From positions 1,192,385 to 1,256,384 of the forward strand of contig UYJD01000007.1 of assembly GCA_900618795.1 (NCBI GenBank): a stretch of 64,000 bases of DNA, in the 5' to 3' direction. The notes under the pieces are model-generated. The model did no database searches. It was not told where the DNA came from and worked only from the letters and a program-made list of their open reading frames with translations. Within the stretch, counting starts at the first letter, position 1. Every line of letters begins with the position of its first letter. This document shows, one piece after another, positions 51,811-64,000 of the stretch. The DNA comes from Cyanodermella asteris. Taxonomy: Eukaryota > Ascomycota > Lecanoromycetes > Ostropales > Stictidaceae. The position numbers were made by a program, and so were the translations under genes.

Positions 51811-53415
51811 CTACAGAGGACCGGCTGCGATGACAGGCGAGTAAGCCAGGCACCAAAAATCAGCCTCAACCTGGTTCACCGTGGCCATTCCGTCCGTTGC
51901 GAATCGAGCCATGTTGACAAGGGGGGTCGTTAGCCTCGGCCAGCCTGGTCCGTTCGACGGGTTTTTGACAAAGTCGCCCCACGCCTTGTTCATCGTCACG
52001 CTCAGAGCCTCCTGCTGCTGTGTGTATGGCCCAAGATCGCTGGGGAAGTCGTACGTGCCCCAGACGGACGGAAGTTCGGAGCTATGATAAGCACCAGCGT
52101 CCGGAAAGTCCTGCACGTTTGGAAAGACGGCAGTATATAGATATCGCCAAATGCTGGTGTATCCATAGACGGTGGCCATATTACCCCACGCGGAGATTGG
52201 GCAGGTGAAACCCAGGTCGGTTACGATTCGGGAAAGGGATTCGAATTGACTCTGGCCTAGTATTTGCGAGAATCCCTTCACGGCGGCCTGGGCGAGGGGG
52301 TTGTTGGGGAAGAATGTCTGGAGGAACTGATTTTCGGCGCTGTTATTGACTGGGCCAGCGGTATCGAGGCCGACTTGAGCTAGAAAGACACGGGCTTCAT
52401 CAACGTTCGTACCGAATATTATAGGCACGTTGGCCATCTGTTTGCTCGAGATTCGGCTCCGGACGTCGTTGGCACACGTAATATTGTCCGTCACTGGGTT
52501 GAAGACAGCAGGCTTGTGGTCGAGATAGTCCTGCAAGTCCGCCGCGGGAACTTGACGAAGACAGTCCAGGGGCGATGGGGCGCTTTGGCAGTTGAAGTGT
52601 TGAGTAAGGTTTCCGTACTCCGCATCGTTATTGGCACTCACGTTCGCCGCCGAAGACTCGATAATCGCAGCACGGAAAGAACGCGGGGAAGGTGGGAAAG
52701 CAAGTAACTGCTTCACGCCCCATCCTCCAGAGCTCTCGCCGCCAATTGTGACCTGGTTGGGGTCTCCACCAAACGTTGCGATATTGTCCTGAACCCACTG
52801 GAGCGCATACCTTTGATCCAGTAGACCGACGTTCTGCTGCGACAAAGGAATTTCCGGAGAGCTCGGAAAGCCGAAGATGTTGTTGCGAAAGTTGAAGGTG
52901 ACAACAACAATATCTTGAAACCCTGCGAATGCACTTCCATTGTAGTATCGAATCGACCCCGTGCCGAACTGAAAGTCGCCTCCAAACAACCAGTACATGA
53001 CGGCCTTCTTGTTGGTTGGAGAGGCGGACTGCGGAGCGTAGACGTTGACATACAAGCAGTCCTCACTCTCTTCAGGAGCCGGTCCATTTGGATTGTTGTA
53101 TTGGCGCATCTCGAAATCTCGCGAACCTTCGGGGTATGGGAATTGCTGGATGCATGCTTTCGGAAGGTTCGTCGCCTGCAGAGGAGCGCTCAAATTCGCC
53201 GGACTCTGGGGAGGCAAGAACCGGAGTGACCCAGTTGGAACTGCTGCGAAAGGTATGCCCAGGAATTGATTGACTGTGGCCGTCTTCCCAGCTTGTGTGG
53301 CCACCGCAGTCGTACCCACAACAGTTCCGATCGAAAGAACTCGAGTAGGTGCTGGTGCAGCAATGACACTTCCAACCAGGGACACTACCCCGACAAGTAT
53401 GGTTGCGACACGCAT
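51811..53415 (-). CDS. Secreted type-B carboxylesterase/lipase
   Basis: Alpha/beta-hydrolase of the carboxylesterase type B family, probably secreted and acting on esters or lipids. One exon, 534 residues, ATG at 53415. Signal peptide: MRVATILVGVVSLVGSVIAAP. Family signatures are EDCLYVNVYAP and the nucleophile elbow GGESSGGWG. The acid is likely Glu in GTNVDEARVF and the base His in AYHSSELPSVWGTYDF, so the triad looks complete. The oxyanion segment reads WLFGGDFQFG where the family usually has HGGGF, a notable change. Cys pairs expected for secreted members are present (EDC...; SAPSPLDC). Several N-glycosylation sequons (NLS, NGS, NVS, NIT) fit export. It lies across the assembly gap from another secreted-protein gene. 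Confidence 0.93.
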   Translation of the reverse strand: MRVATILVGVVSLVGSVIAAPAPTRVLSIGTVVGTTAVATQAGKTATVNQFLGIPFAAVPTGSLRFLPPQSPANLSAPLQATNLPKACIQQFPYPEGSRDFEMRQYNNPNGPAPEESEDCLYVNVYAPQSASPTNKKAVMYWLFGGDFQFGTGSIRYYNGSAFAGFQDIVVVTFNFRNNIFGFPSSPEIPLSQQNVGLLDQRYALQWVQDNIATFGGDPNQVTIGGESSGGWGVKQLLAFPPSPRSFRAAIIESSAANVSANNDAEYGNLTQHFNCQSAPSPLDCLRQVPAADLQDYLDHKPAVFNPVTDNITCANDVRSRISSKQMANVPIIFGTNVDEARVFLAQVGLDTAGPVNNSAENQFLQTFFPNNPLAQAAVKGFSQILGQSQFESLSRIVTDLGFTCPISAWGNMATVYGYTSIWRYLYTAVFPNVQDFPDAGAYHSSELPSVWGTYDFPSDLGPYTQQQEALSVTMNKAWGDFVKNPSNGPGWPRLTTPLVNMARFATDGMATVNQVEADFWCLAYSPVIAAGPL

Positions 53416-54887
53416 AGTTCAGTGTGATCGTCTCAACTCGCTTCGAGAGTTCGTTCAAAGTCGACGGGCCTGAGCTTCCACCCATAGATCAACGAAGGCA
53501 GAAGAACAACAAAAGCAACAGTTGCTCGAAGCGAATGGTCCTCATTAAGAGCACATGCAGATGGACATCATCGCGGCTCGGATTTCACGGCCGATTATGT
53601 ACGCCACTATAGTTAAGGAAGGTCAGTTTAGAGTATGCAGAGCTGAGTTTACGTTAAGCGATCGCACTTATACCTGAACAGGCAAGTGCAGTCTGGGTTG
53701 TGCATGTGGCTGATCGCTGGTAGCGTCGCTGCGAGATCGTTTGAGTTCGTCTCGCCTCGAACTTAAATTTGGCTTTCTGGGGTCCTGCGATGGGAGCCAT
53801 GGACTCCGCACTAATCCAACCGCAATCGTTGGAGAATCCCCCGGGCAGTGCTACAAGCGTTTGAGGCAAGCGGGGCCCAAAGCTTGTTCCGCTTGGTCGT
53901 TGTGGGGTGCGAAAAACGCCTTCGAAGAAGTTTGCGGCTGGTATGTAACGGCATGAGAAGTAGACGGGGACCACATGCAACTCTTGCGGTCGACCGAGGC
54001 CGAGCAGACGATGCAAAATCAATTGATCAAAATACCATTTGAGTTGTCATCTTGGGATGAGCTACACACTTGTTGTTTGCAGAACAAATACTCGTCGTCT
54101 CGGGACCCTCAGCTTGTCATCCTGTTCAGCACATCCCTTCAGCTGTAGCTAGCAACACGTTGTAGGCTGGTGTCGAAAATTGATAAAGATCGCATCTGCC
54201 TAAAAACACAAGGCTATCTGGCCGAATTGGCTCGGTGCCGTTCACGTTGTGATGTTACTTCGTGCACATCCTGACTTCTAGAGTAAAGTGGCCACGACAT
54301 GACCACGGTCACGGAATTGGTGGGGTTTCACAAGCCAGATGTAAGGATTTCGTCGGGTTGCCGGAAACACGAGACCCTGTCAATCAATCTTATGCTTCAC
54401 AGCGCTTGGTGTTCGCCCGAATAGCGCCACCAGACATAGGGGCCTATTGTACTTGCTGAATCTCCAGAACATCGCGCTCGTATCTCGTACTGCGACAGCT
54501 GGAGTAACATGGCCTAAGCTGTACGATGAGATGGCAGACATGGCTGCTTTTTGGAAGCTGTTCATGATGAGCGCACATGGAACACCAGATTACGTTCAAT
54601 GTATTCTCCATACAATCTGGCACAGCCGTCATTATCTGATTGCCACTATTCTCCTGATCATACAGACGCACAAAGCGCTCGACTATGCCATAAACAAATA
54701 CACTTTTGCATGCCACGATTCTGAACTGTGGTGCGATACCTCCGGAACCGTGCACTTGGAAATGCTCAGCGTCTTGCGCAGCGTCTCCAATCAGTCAGTC
54801 GGTTAAGCCACAGTAAGGTGTCGTGAAGGACGAATGAAGTGCACCTTACGTGGGCGATGTCGTGAATATATGAAACCATGCAATATG
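53416..54887. other. intergenic region without a recognised gene
   Basis: About 1.5 kb holding the carboxylesterase promoter and the 3' side of the next gene. A 119-codon frame at 54447-54806 is open and ATG-less or weakly started, with no protein-like pattern. Nothing else recognised. Confidence 0.45.
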
Positions 54888-56531
54888 TCAATAGGCCAAT
54901 TCGTCGTCGCTCATGTTTTCCTCACAAACGCCGTTAATTGTATGCTCAGTGGCCCTCGAGGGTTTGAGCGGTTCCTTGCTGCTAAAGTGGTGACCCAGCA
55001 GACGGGAGGCTTTTGACGTTGACCGCGATACGCAAAGCTTGGCGGACTTGGCAGCCGTGATAGACAACTTTTGTCGACGGGGAAGCCTGTTGAAAACCTC
55101 TTTGACTCTGGGAGACACAGATATTCGCAGTGCTTTGGCTGTCTTGACCGTGCCTACATCTTCGCCTGAGAGCTTCTTATTTGCATCGACTTCACGAAGA
55201 GGACGTCGAGCGGAAACACGGCCGGCACAGGCTCCGATGATTTTGGAGCTGGACTCTGTATAATCGAAGAAGACATCGTCATGAATTCGCTTTAAAGCGG
55301 TGGCCCTTGCTGAGCTCTCCGGGCCTTCAAGGCCTGCCGTGCTTTGAGAGTCGCTGGCGCCATCGTCAACGAAAGTCTCCCGTTCAATTCGCATCGTCGT
55401 TCGTCGCAATTCATGCTCGGGTGCTTGACTCGCCACGGAACTGGCAGCAGTTGACTCGATTGTCTTGATACTGTCAATGCTATGACGAGCGGAGACATCT
55501 AGTAGATTCGGATTTGTTGCGTCGGTCACACTAAGACGCCGACGTCCGTTGGCTCTGACACTTGGCGCCAAACGAAGTCGGGTTGTTCCGCGCTTCACTA
55601 GTTCATCAAGGTCGGGAGAAAAAACCACGGGATGCCGACTCAGGGGCGAGGTGCTTCTGCAAGAGGTGGGTGTAGGACTGGCTGTGGTCCTGTCGCAGAA
55701 TGGCAATGGCAAAGTCTGGCTCGTGAGCGGGCGTGACGGCGCACTGATACCAGTCGAAGGCTCACCAATTGCACGCGAGAGACTTGAAGTGCTGGTAATC
55801 ATGCTGGTGGGAGAATTGACAAAGCCACTCAAGCTGTCGTCGGTTTGAGTTGCCTTTTCCCGAGAACCTTCTTGAAATGAATCGAGTTTGGTTGAAGCCT
55901 TGTTACTTATGCGAATCCGACCAACTAGCGGGCTCGTCTTGCGTATCAAAGTCGTCCTGGCTCTAGTTAAAGCCTTCAAGCCTGCATCGATACCATTTCT
56001 GAATGACGGACTGAGCCTGGATACTGGTACAGGTGGGTCGATATTCGCAGTCTTGAGATCAACGCTCATCGATGTGGTAGCGCGCACACCTGTACTCGTT
56101 CTCTTAGTGAGCTTGTTGGGTTTTTGCTTGCACGGAGAGCCAGCTTGTCCTTCCTGGGATCGCTTGGGCGAGAAAAAGTGGACGGCTGCAAGCGAGCTCA
56201 AGCGTTTGTCTTTCGACTTGCTGTCCCCGCCCTCCAGAACTTGCCGCTCTGGCTGCATCTCCGATGCTATCGGAAGAACACGCAGTGTGGTATCGAACGT
56301 GTATGACGGGCTTGGCGATCGTGGTGGCTCAGCACCGGTGGGTGCTCCTGGGCTTTCACTACGGAGTAACAGCGATACGCGGCGCTCCAGAGCAGATTCG
56401 CGGGATTTCATTGAGGACGAAGCATCTGATCGAGCTGGAGATCTGGCGAGCGTCTCTTCATTGAAATGCTGAACATGGTCAACAGGTGGTGGTGTGCTCA
56501 CAATAAGCCGTGGTGATTGGGATGGTCTCAT
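54888..56531 (-). CDS. Hypothetical basic Ser-rich disordered protein
   Basis: I do not recognise a family. One exon, 547 residues, ATG at 56531 (MRPSQSPRLIVSTPPPVDH). The composition is Ser/Thr/Arg/Lys-rich with many SP/TP sites (PPRSPSPSYTFDT, RSTSPLSRHP) and little predicted fold. Basic clusters (KQKPNKLTKRTS, RVKEVFNRLPRRQKL, ANGRRRLSVTD) suggest a nuclear or nucleic-acid-related protein. Short conserved-looking acidic/aromatic words occur (DDVFFDY near residue 420; ENMSDDELAY at the end). The frame is open for more than 1.6 kb with coding-like codon use, while the opposite strand frames are shorter. Function cannot be assigned. Confidence 0.65.
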   Translation of the reverse strand: MRPSQSPRLIVSTPPPVDHVQHFNEETLARSPARSDASSSMKSRESALERRVSLLLRSESPGAPTGAEPPRSPSPSYTFDTTLRVLPIASEMQPERQVLEGGDSKSKDKRLSSLAAVHFFSPKRSQEGQAGSPCKQKPNKLTKRTSTGVRATTSMSVDLKTANIDPPVPVSRLSPSFRNGIDAGLKALTRARTTLIRKTSPLVGRIRISNKASTKLDSFQEGSREKATQTDDSLSGFVNSPTSMITSTSSLSRAIGEPSTGISAPSRPLTSQTLPLPFCDRTTASPTPTSCRSTSPLSRHPVVFSPDLDELVKRGTTRLRLAPSVRANGRRRLSVTDATNPNLLDVSARHSIDSIKTIESTAASSVASQAPEHELRRTTMRIERETFVDDGASDSQSTAGLEGPESSARATALKRIHDDVFFDYTESSSKIIGACAGRVSARRPLREVDANKKLSGEDVGTVKTAKALRISVSPRVKEVFNRLPRRQKLSITAAKSAKLCVSRSTSKASRLLGHHFSSKEPLKPSRATEHTINGVCEENMSDDELAY

Positions 56532-59201
<2,670 letters not shown>

Positions 59202-60114
59202 TGGGAAGTCCTACGCTAGGGAGAGACATCTCGTGGAGGTGATGATCGCTCATTTGCAAAGATTTGTACGTCCAGATCACACCAGCATGTTCCTGCTTTA
59301 TTCTCGGAACGGTGTGAATCGCTTTTCCTGCAACAAGCATTTGCATTCCCATTCCGGTTCTGGTCCGACGACGAATAAAGATAACCGATCATGCTATATC
59401 TCAGCCTGTGCCGCTGCAAGACGTGCTTCCACTCGACGCAGTAGTCCTTTTACGCACCATTCGATGCACATCTGGACCCAGCACCAAGGACGCACGTGAT
59501 GTCTCAGCAAGGTTCCGGCTTCCATGCACCGCACACTGGAAACGCTCAACGTTCCGTCACGAATGATGTCACGATCGCAAGGCCGTTGCGAGTTACGCAA
59601 GTTATCACCCTCGTCACGATCTACAGAGCGACCGAAACTCGAAGGACACGCTCAAGATCATGCAATTTATTCTCGTAATGTGAAATCTGTCATTGAAACT
59701 GCATAGCAGCCACTGTCCCGAACATATGCCGGCCAATCGTAATGCTTGTGAAAATGCTATCAATCGCTGTCGTGACGCGTCGTGCAAATACCTCTGAAGC
59801 TGCCCTGCAGAACTTGCTTTCTCCTCAATTCATATGCTGAGCGATGAACGGCAAACTTCATTCCTCAAAACAGCCAGTGTTGGACCAAGCCTGTAAGGCG
59901 GCCTCGCGTGATACAGCGCGAAGCAATGATCGGCCCCGGCCCCAAAAACGCCAATTCCAAGTATAGATGCATCGCCAATAGGACGGGTGTTGAGCCCACA
60001 TCGCGCATTTCAGCCTTCCGGGCATCTATGTACATGAAGGCACCATGACCGCGCATCCCCCGTTCGTCAATGTGGTTTCCAGATCGTCTTGAGCCGGCGA
60101 TCTGGACATCTGCG
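59202..60114. other. convergent 3' intergenic region HEM2 / RGS gene
   Basis: About 0.9 kb between two stop codons. Apart from the candidate poly(A) signal, nothing recognisable is seen. Confidence 0.5.
59374..59379 (+). terminator. candidate poly(A) signal of HEM2
   Basis: AATAAA hexamer 173 nt after the HEM2 stop codon. The position suits a fungal 3' end signal; not confirmed. Confidence 0.35.
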
Positions 60115-61191
60115 TTATCGCTCCATACGGCTAGCGCTACGCTTCTTGTTTCCAAGTTTATCCATCATCTTCCGCCATGGGTTTTGGTTCTGGCGGGGGC
60201 TGCTCCCACCGACGTCGGCTCCGGGTGGCGTCGTCGGAGGCGTCATAAGGTCGCTAGGGCTGCTCGGAGTACTAGCCTCATCGACCATTGTCACGTCGCC
60301 ACTGCCACTGGCACTTCCGACGGAGCCCCTGCTCGCGCTCGGACCAAACGCAGGTCCAGCGCTCGTGTTGGGTCCAGTTAGCGGCAGGTTGGTCTGCAGT
60401 CTTGACGATTCGCCGGACTGCAATTCAGGCGAGTACTTTCTTCGCGACCGGGACCGTTGACGACCTTGCTCGGCCACATTGAGCCTAGACCCTGAGCGCA
60501 TTTTCCGCTCGTCGTCAGAATCCAGACCGATGATGCCAAACTCATTTGAAGAGCTGTATTGATGAAGCGTCGTCCTAGGGGCGTTGTCGCTGATAAAGCC
60601 CATCATGATGCTTTCATCCATCAGTTCGATTATGTGCTCCACGGCACGCTCCAGCAGCTCCGGGGCAGGAGGGGCCGCTGCTGGTCCTCGTCGATCCGGA
60701 TGAAGTTTGAGAAGCTCTCTGCGGATGTGGTCTGGCAGGTTAATCTCTTTCGGAGCTCCAGAGGTGATGTATGCGTTTAGCAGACGCGACCACGAGTCAG
60801 CTAGATCTTTGCAGTCTTCAATGTCCTCGGTCATAGGAATGCCGGTCATGTCAGCTGAGAGCTCATCGAAGCGTTGAGCATACCGCCTGGCATCCATGGT
60901 GAATTCCAGATTCTCCAGACATTGTTTCTGGCTGAGGTAGGCCGTGAAAGCGGCCAGGGTATATGGCGGCGCAGATCGGTTGTCCAAGATTTCTCCCAGA
61001 GACGGCACGCGAGGAGGAGCGATACTGACAGGCCGGGATCGCGCCTTGTCCGTTGACACAGACATGGCGTCGTCGTCCCAGCTACAGACTGATGGAGCAC
61101 TGAATATGCTCGGACACGGGGTTGCGTCAGGAGAGGGGGAGGTATGGAGTTGCAGCAAGGACGATGGCGATGCCGCTCTGCGGAAGATCAT
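60115..61191 (-). CDS. RGS-domain protein (regulator of G-protein signalling)
   Basis: RGS domains speed GTP hydrolysis by heterotrimeric G-alpha subunits. One exon, 358 residues, with ATG at 61191 (MIFRRAASPSSLLQ). The domain spans about residues 60-205: PSLGEILDNRSAPPYTLAAF, TAYLSQKQCLENLEFTMDAR, SWSRLLNAYITSGAPKEINLP and ELLERAVEHIIELMDESIM. These match helices of the fungal RgsA/Rgs2-type domain with a single RGS box and a long insert. The C-terminal 150 residues are Ser/Pro/Arg-rich and disordered (SRSRRKYSPELQ; PTTPPGADVGG), ending in a basic stretch (NKKRSASRMER) that could bind membrane. No DEP or transmembrane segment is present, so it is not the FlbA or Rax1 type. Which G-alpha it acts on is unknown. 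Confidence 0.85.
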   Translation of the reverse strand: MIFRRAASPSSLLQLHTSPSPDATPCPSIFSAPSVCSWDDDAMSVSTDKARSRPVSIAPPRVPSLGEILDNRSAPPYTLAAFTAYLSQKQCLENLEFTMDARRYAQRFDELSADMTGIPMTEDIEDCKDLADSWSRLLNAYITSGAPKEINLPDHIRRELLKLHPDRRGPAAAPPAPELLERAVEHIIELMDESIMMGFISDNAPRTTLHQYSSSNEFGIIGLDSDDERKMRSGSRLNVAEQGRQRSRSRRKYSPELQSGESSRLQTNLPLTGPNTSAGPAFGPSASRGSVGSASGSGDVTMVDEASTPSSPSDLMTPPTTPPGADVGGSSPRQNQNPWRKMMDKLGNKKRSASRMER

Positions 61192-63585
61192 GTTCACACG
61201 CTGCCGTGCGGACGCCGAGTTGAAGCGCAGGGGTTTGCGGCGAAGGGGAATGCCTGTTCCTCCAACTCCTTGCCCAACTGCCGACCCGACACGCGAACCG
61301 GCAGATCGTGTGTCAACTGCAGAGAAGCTTATCGAGATAGGACCTGCCGTTCTTGATCTGGTAATTCCGTTGTTGTGACTGCGCCTGCGCTCGAGAGCCG
61401 TGTTGCAGGCAATATTGCTAGCAGCCGGTACGCCGCTTTGATGCGTGGGAGCCAGCTTTATGACGTCTTATGACAGGAGGCACGCACTTCTGGCGGTTCA
61501 GTGTCTGACTGATTTGCGAAAAGTGAACTACCTTGAGCGAGCATGTGACTGAATCTCGAGTACTGGATCAAGGCCCTGTGTGCAGTACGAGAAGCGCTAC
61601 GAGAGCAATTCCACGTCTTCGAGGTCCTCTCGGCCCAAGTATTCCAGCTCGAGGCAAAGGCGGAGTATGAGGAGCGATAGCCGTTCGAATTGCCGATATA
61701 ATCCACCTGCCGTGCGCTGCGCTACGAGGTATGAGCACCGAAAATACCGACTCAGCGACTTTCGATGGCGGAGGTGTGTCAGGGTAATGCCGAGCTAGCA
61801 GGAAACGACAGCAGCCAGTGACGTCGTCGTCGAAGAGCCGTGTGGGAAGAGCGATGTGTTGTAGCTCGGCTGAGGAGTATTTCAGAGAGGGACACCGGAT
61901 GAAATGTTGCGCAGAAGCACGCGAACGCCCACGTAAGACAGACGAAAGACCGCTGTCCGGAGTGTTTCGGCGGGTCGTGTCAGTGTAAGGTGTCAGAGTG
62001 CTTTATGGAACGGTCTGCTGTGCCAGCTGCGAGTTGTTTCAGTGGGAGCGTCCTCGGAGAAGATGTGACAGCGGATCCAGTCGACAGACTAGCGGTGCTT
62101 CGTGCGCAGGAATCGAGGCTGATCCAACCGATATAGTTGTCTGATTGCCACTGCGGAGTCGAGCAAAAGCGCAGGGCGCAGCAGAGAGTGTTGTCTGGTT
62201 TGAGTGGTGACGGGATGCGAGGCGAGCGAGATGGTGGGAAGGCGGCCAAGGGGAATAGCGACGAGGTGCAGGCTGGCGTCGGCAGTTGTTGGACAGAAAT
62301 AGCGACTGGGTGTGGAGATAGGCCGGGTCGAGAGTGTAGAGGATGGAGGTCAAGATCAGTTAAGGCCGGAGGATGTTGCCTGCGTGGTGACTAAAAAAGA
62401 GGGCGGCCGAGAGGAGCAGCAGCAGCACCACCGACGCAAAGGGAGCGTCGCCGGTACGTCGTGTGCGCGCCGGCAGCGGAAGGCGTGCGATTGGTGCGAA
62501 GGTTAAAAGCGCTACGTGTAGCAAGAATAATCTTGAGAATAGGCAGGCTGGCAGCTGGGGCGCGTGCCTGCGGTGGTGTGGTGTCGCAAGAGCAGCGAGA
62601 AGGCAAAGACGGCGAAAGTTCAGGACGGGGTCAGGAAACGAGCAGGATGGGCGAGGGAGAGCAACGTGAAGGAAGGCTTCGAGAAGCCAGCCGTCTGTAA
62701 GAGCGGCGTTACATCGACTGTTTGGGCAGTTTTCTGGAACTTCCATTTTGCCCGGGCTGAGGCAGCGCAGACAAGCCTTGACAAGGGCCGCCCGCCAATC
62801 AATCATCTCGTCCCTTCGCCAGTCCTCCACCGGCTATTACAACCGTCTCCTTTTCTCACCTTCCTTTGTCTCTTTCACCTTGCCTTCCACCCACGCACTG
62901 TTCACCTGCTGCTGGCTGTCGTCGAAGCAACAGGGGCCACTAAGCCGGCTGCCGCAAGCCACCGGGCAGCGCCGACCAGGGACATGGCCATTCACGCCCT
63001 CCTCGGCTCGACAGACAGCCTGCTTTGCAGAGTCCCTCAGCTGTTGTTCAGACTGCTACGACGCAGCTGGACCGTTCTGCTTCATCTTCTGTGGGTCCGA
63101 AACTTACGCAGCAGAAACTTCTGCGGGTCAATGATGATCTGCACCACTTCTGCTTCGCCCGATCACCGTCACCGTCTGCGCTCCCTCCCGCCCGCACACT
63201 GACAGGCATCTTCCTGCCATGGAACGTCGTTGGCTTCCAGGACCTTGAGATCCTCGGCACCCGACATGTCACCTGGCTTGGATACCCCTAGGCTCATACG
63301 TCTCGTCCGGAACTTCCTCCAGCAGCATGAGCGCCTGGTTCCCTCGTTTCGAGACGCACACATGGCCATGTCAGTTTGCCGCACCAAGTGGGTTTCGCCG
63401 CCAGAAGAAGCTGGCGACTAGGTACTGCGGTGACAATGACGGGCAAAGACAAGCAATATGCGCATGACGCTTTTTCCACCAATGCAATCGCCTGGCAAGC
63501 AGACATGCTTGCGGAGCTTCCCTGATGGTGTGTAGCAATCAACAGCAAAAGCTCACGAGACGTGCCAATCTAATTGAACGACAAG
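61192..63585. other. gene-poor region upstream of the RGS gene
   Basis: About 2.4 kb with no firm gene. The first part is probably a long RGS promoter and leader. Around 62815-62990 the + strand is strongly CT-rich, like a fungal promoter, and is followed by an ATG at 62984. All three forward frames stay partly open to about 63420, so a + strand gene with short exons may start here, but I cannot settle its structure. A 28-codon ATG frame at 63437-63523 also exists. Confidence 0.35.
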
Positions 63586-64000
63586 CTACCGTATGCTCTT
63601 TGGCCCAGTCCCCACCATAACGAGATGCGTGCACCGATCTGCTCGCCCCGATCCGCGGCCATGGGCGTAATGAGACCATGGAAAAGGACAGGTCTGTATG
63701 ATAGTAACAGTCATTGGTTCTGGGCAGCCGCGATTCCCCGCTTCAAGATCAAATGGTTTATCGTTTGGCCAAGGGATGTTCAGTACTTTGCAGATTACCG
63801 ACTGATCAGCAGCATCTGCAACACTCGACATTCCAGGCTCTACCAATGAAGTGCCGTATGTGTTTCCAGCGAGGGGATCGCCAAACTTGCTGGCCAATCT
63901 ATGTTCAACAGATCCTCTGGATCGGACAAGATGTAGAATCCACTCTCGCCCGCTGCCGTGACCCTTTATGTTGTGGCACCGATATCAGACTTCTTCAAGC
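63586..64000 (-). CDS. possible partial gene at the right window edge
   Basis: A minus-strand frame is open from the window edge to 63586, about 135 codons, with no family I recognise. The middle reads like real protein (KFGDPLAGNTYGTSLVEPGM, then VLNIPWPNDKPFDLEA). A second frame at 63860-63970 is also protein-like (GFYILSDPEDLLNIDWPA) before it stops. The two could be parts of one gene linked by a splice, or one may be chance. The far end (PFPWSHYAHGRGSG) looks less coding, so an intron or the true end may lie near 63740. Confidence 0.35.

Noticed and set aside
62360-63202. Overlapping frames of 156 and 212 codons on opposite strands
   Set aside because: Low-complexity Leu/Ala/Arg-rich translations with no motif; likely chance in GC-rich upstream DNA.

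Overview
The window looks like nuclear DNA of a filamentous ascomycete (Pezizomycotina). The evidence is its closely packed housekeeping genes on both strands, short introns (47-170 nt) with GT...AG ends and CTRAY-type branch sites, and fungus-specific families (CRZ1, ICE2, SFC1, IRS4). A dothideomycete would fit, but that is an inference from protein flavour and not a measurement. I recognise no bacterial operons, no rRNA or tRNA genes, no CRISPR array and no intact transposon. One assembly gap of 132 N lies at 51258-51389.

Layout. 0-9 kb: the calcineurin-responsive factor CRZ1 (+), a modular repeat-containing secreted protein (-), and a PHD-finger/coiled-coil protein (-) whose finger is split by an intron. 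10-18 kb: a SCYL1/Cex1 pseudokinase (+), the TOR-complex WD40 protein LST8 (-), and a long coiled-coil protein (+). 19-26 kb: mitochondrial uL3 (-), the exonuclease MYG1 (-), the ER membrane protein ICE2 (+), and the succinate/fumarate carrier SFC1 (-). 27-39 kb: a lineage-restricted basic protein (+), the mannosyltransferase ALG11 (+), a p24 cargo receptor (-) divergent from SWC4 (+), the EH-domain protein IRS4 (-), and the AMPK gamma subunit SNF4 (-). 39-49 kb: leukotriene-A4-hydrolase-type aminopeptidase (-), a BTB protein (-) divergent from methionyl-tRNA synthetase MES1 (+), and a CHY/RING ubiquitin ligase (+). 49-54 kb: a more accessory stretch with a frameshifted secreted DUF4874/DUF4832-like gene (-), the gap inside AT-rich DNA, and a secreted type-B carboxylesterase (-). 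54-64 kb: a disordered basic protein (-), porphobilinogen synthase HEM2 (+), an RGS-domain protein (-), a long gene-poor stretch, and a possible partial gene running off the right edge (-).

The genes do not form one pathway. Loose themes are nutrient and stress signalling (CRZ1, LST8, SNF4, RGS), the secretory pathway (p24, ALG11, ICE2, Cex1-like) and translation (MES1, uL3m). I rebuilt spliced models base by base for CRZ1, the PHD protein, LST8, MYG1, the p24 protein, SNF4, the aminopeptidase, the BTB protein, MES1 and the DUF4874-like gene; exon coordinates are in each entry. The most unusual items are the secreted protein built from two kinds of Cys-bearing repeat, the uncharacterised PHD/coiled-coil protein, possible dual-targeting starts in MYG1 and MES1, the stop-free 48-nt intron in SNF4, the one-base frameshift in the DUF4874-like gene, and recurrent TACCTA/GCTAGGT-type repeats in several intergenic regions. 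No gene cluster that would amount to a new multi-gene system is visible.
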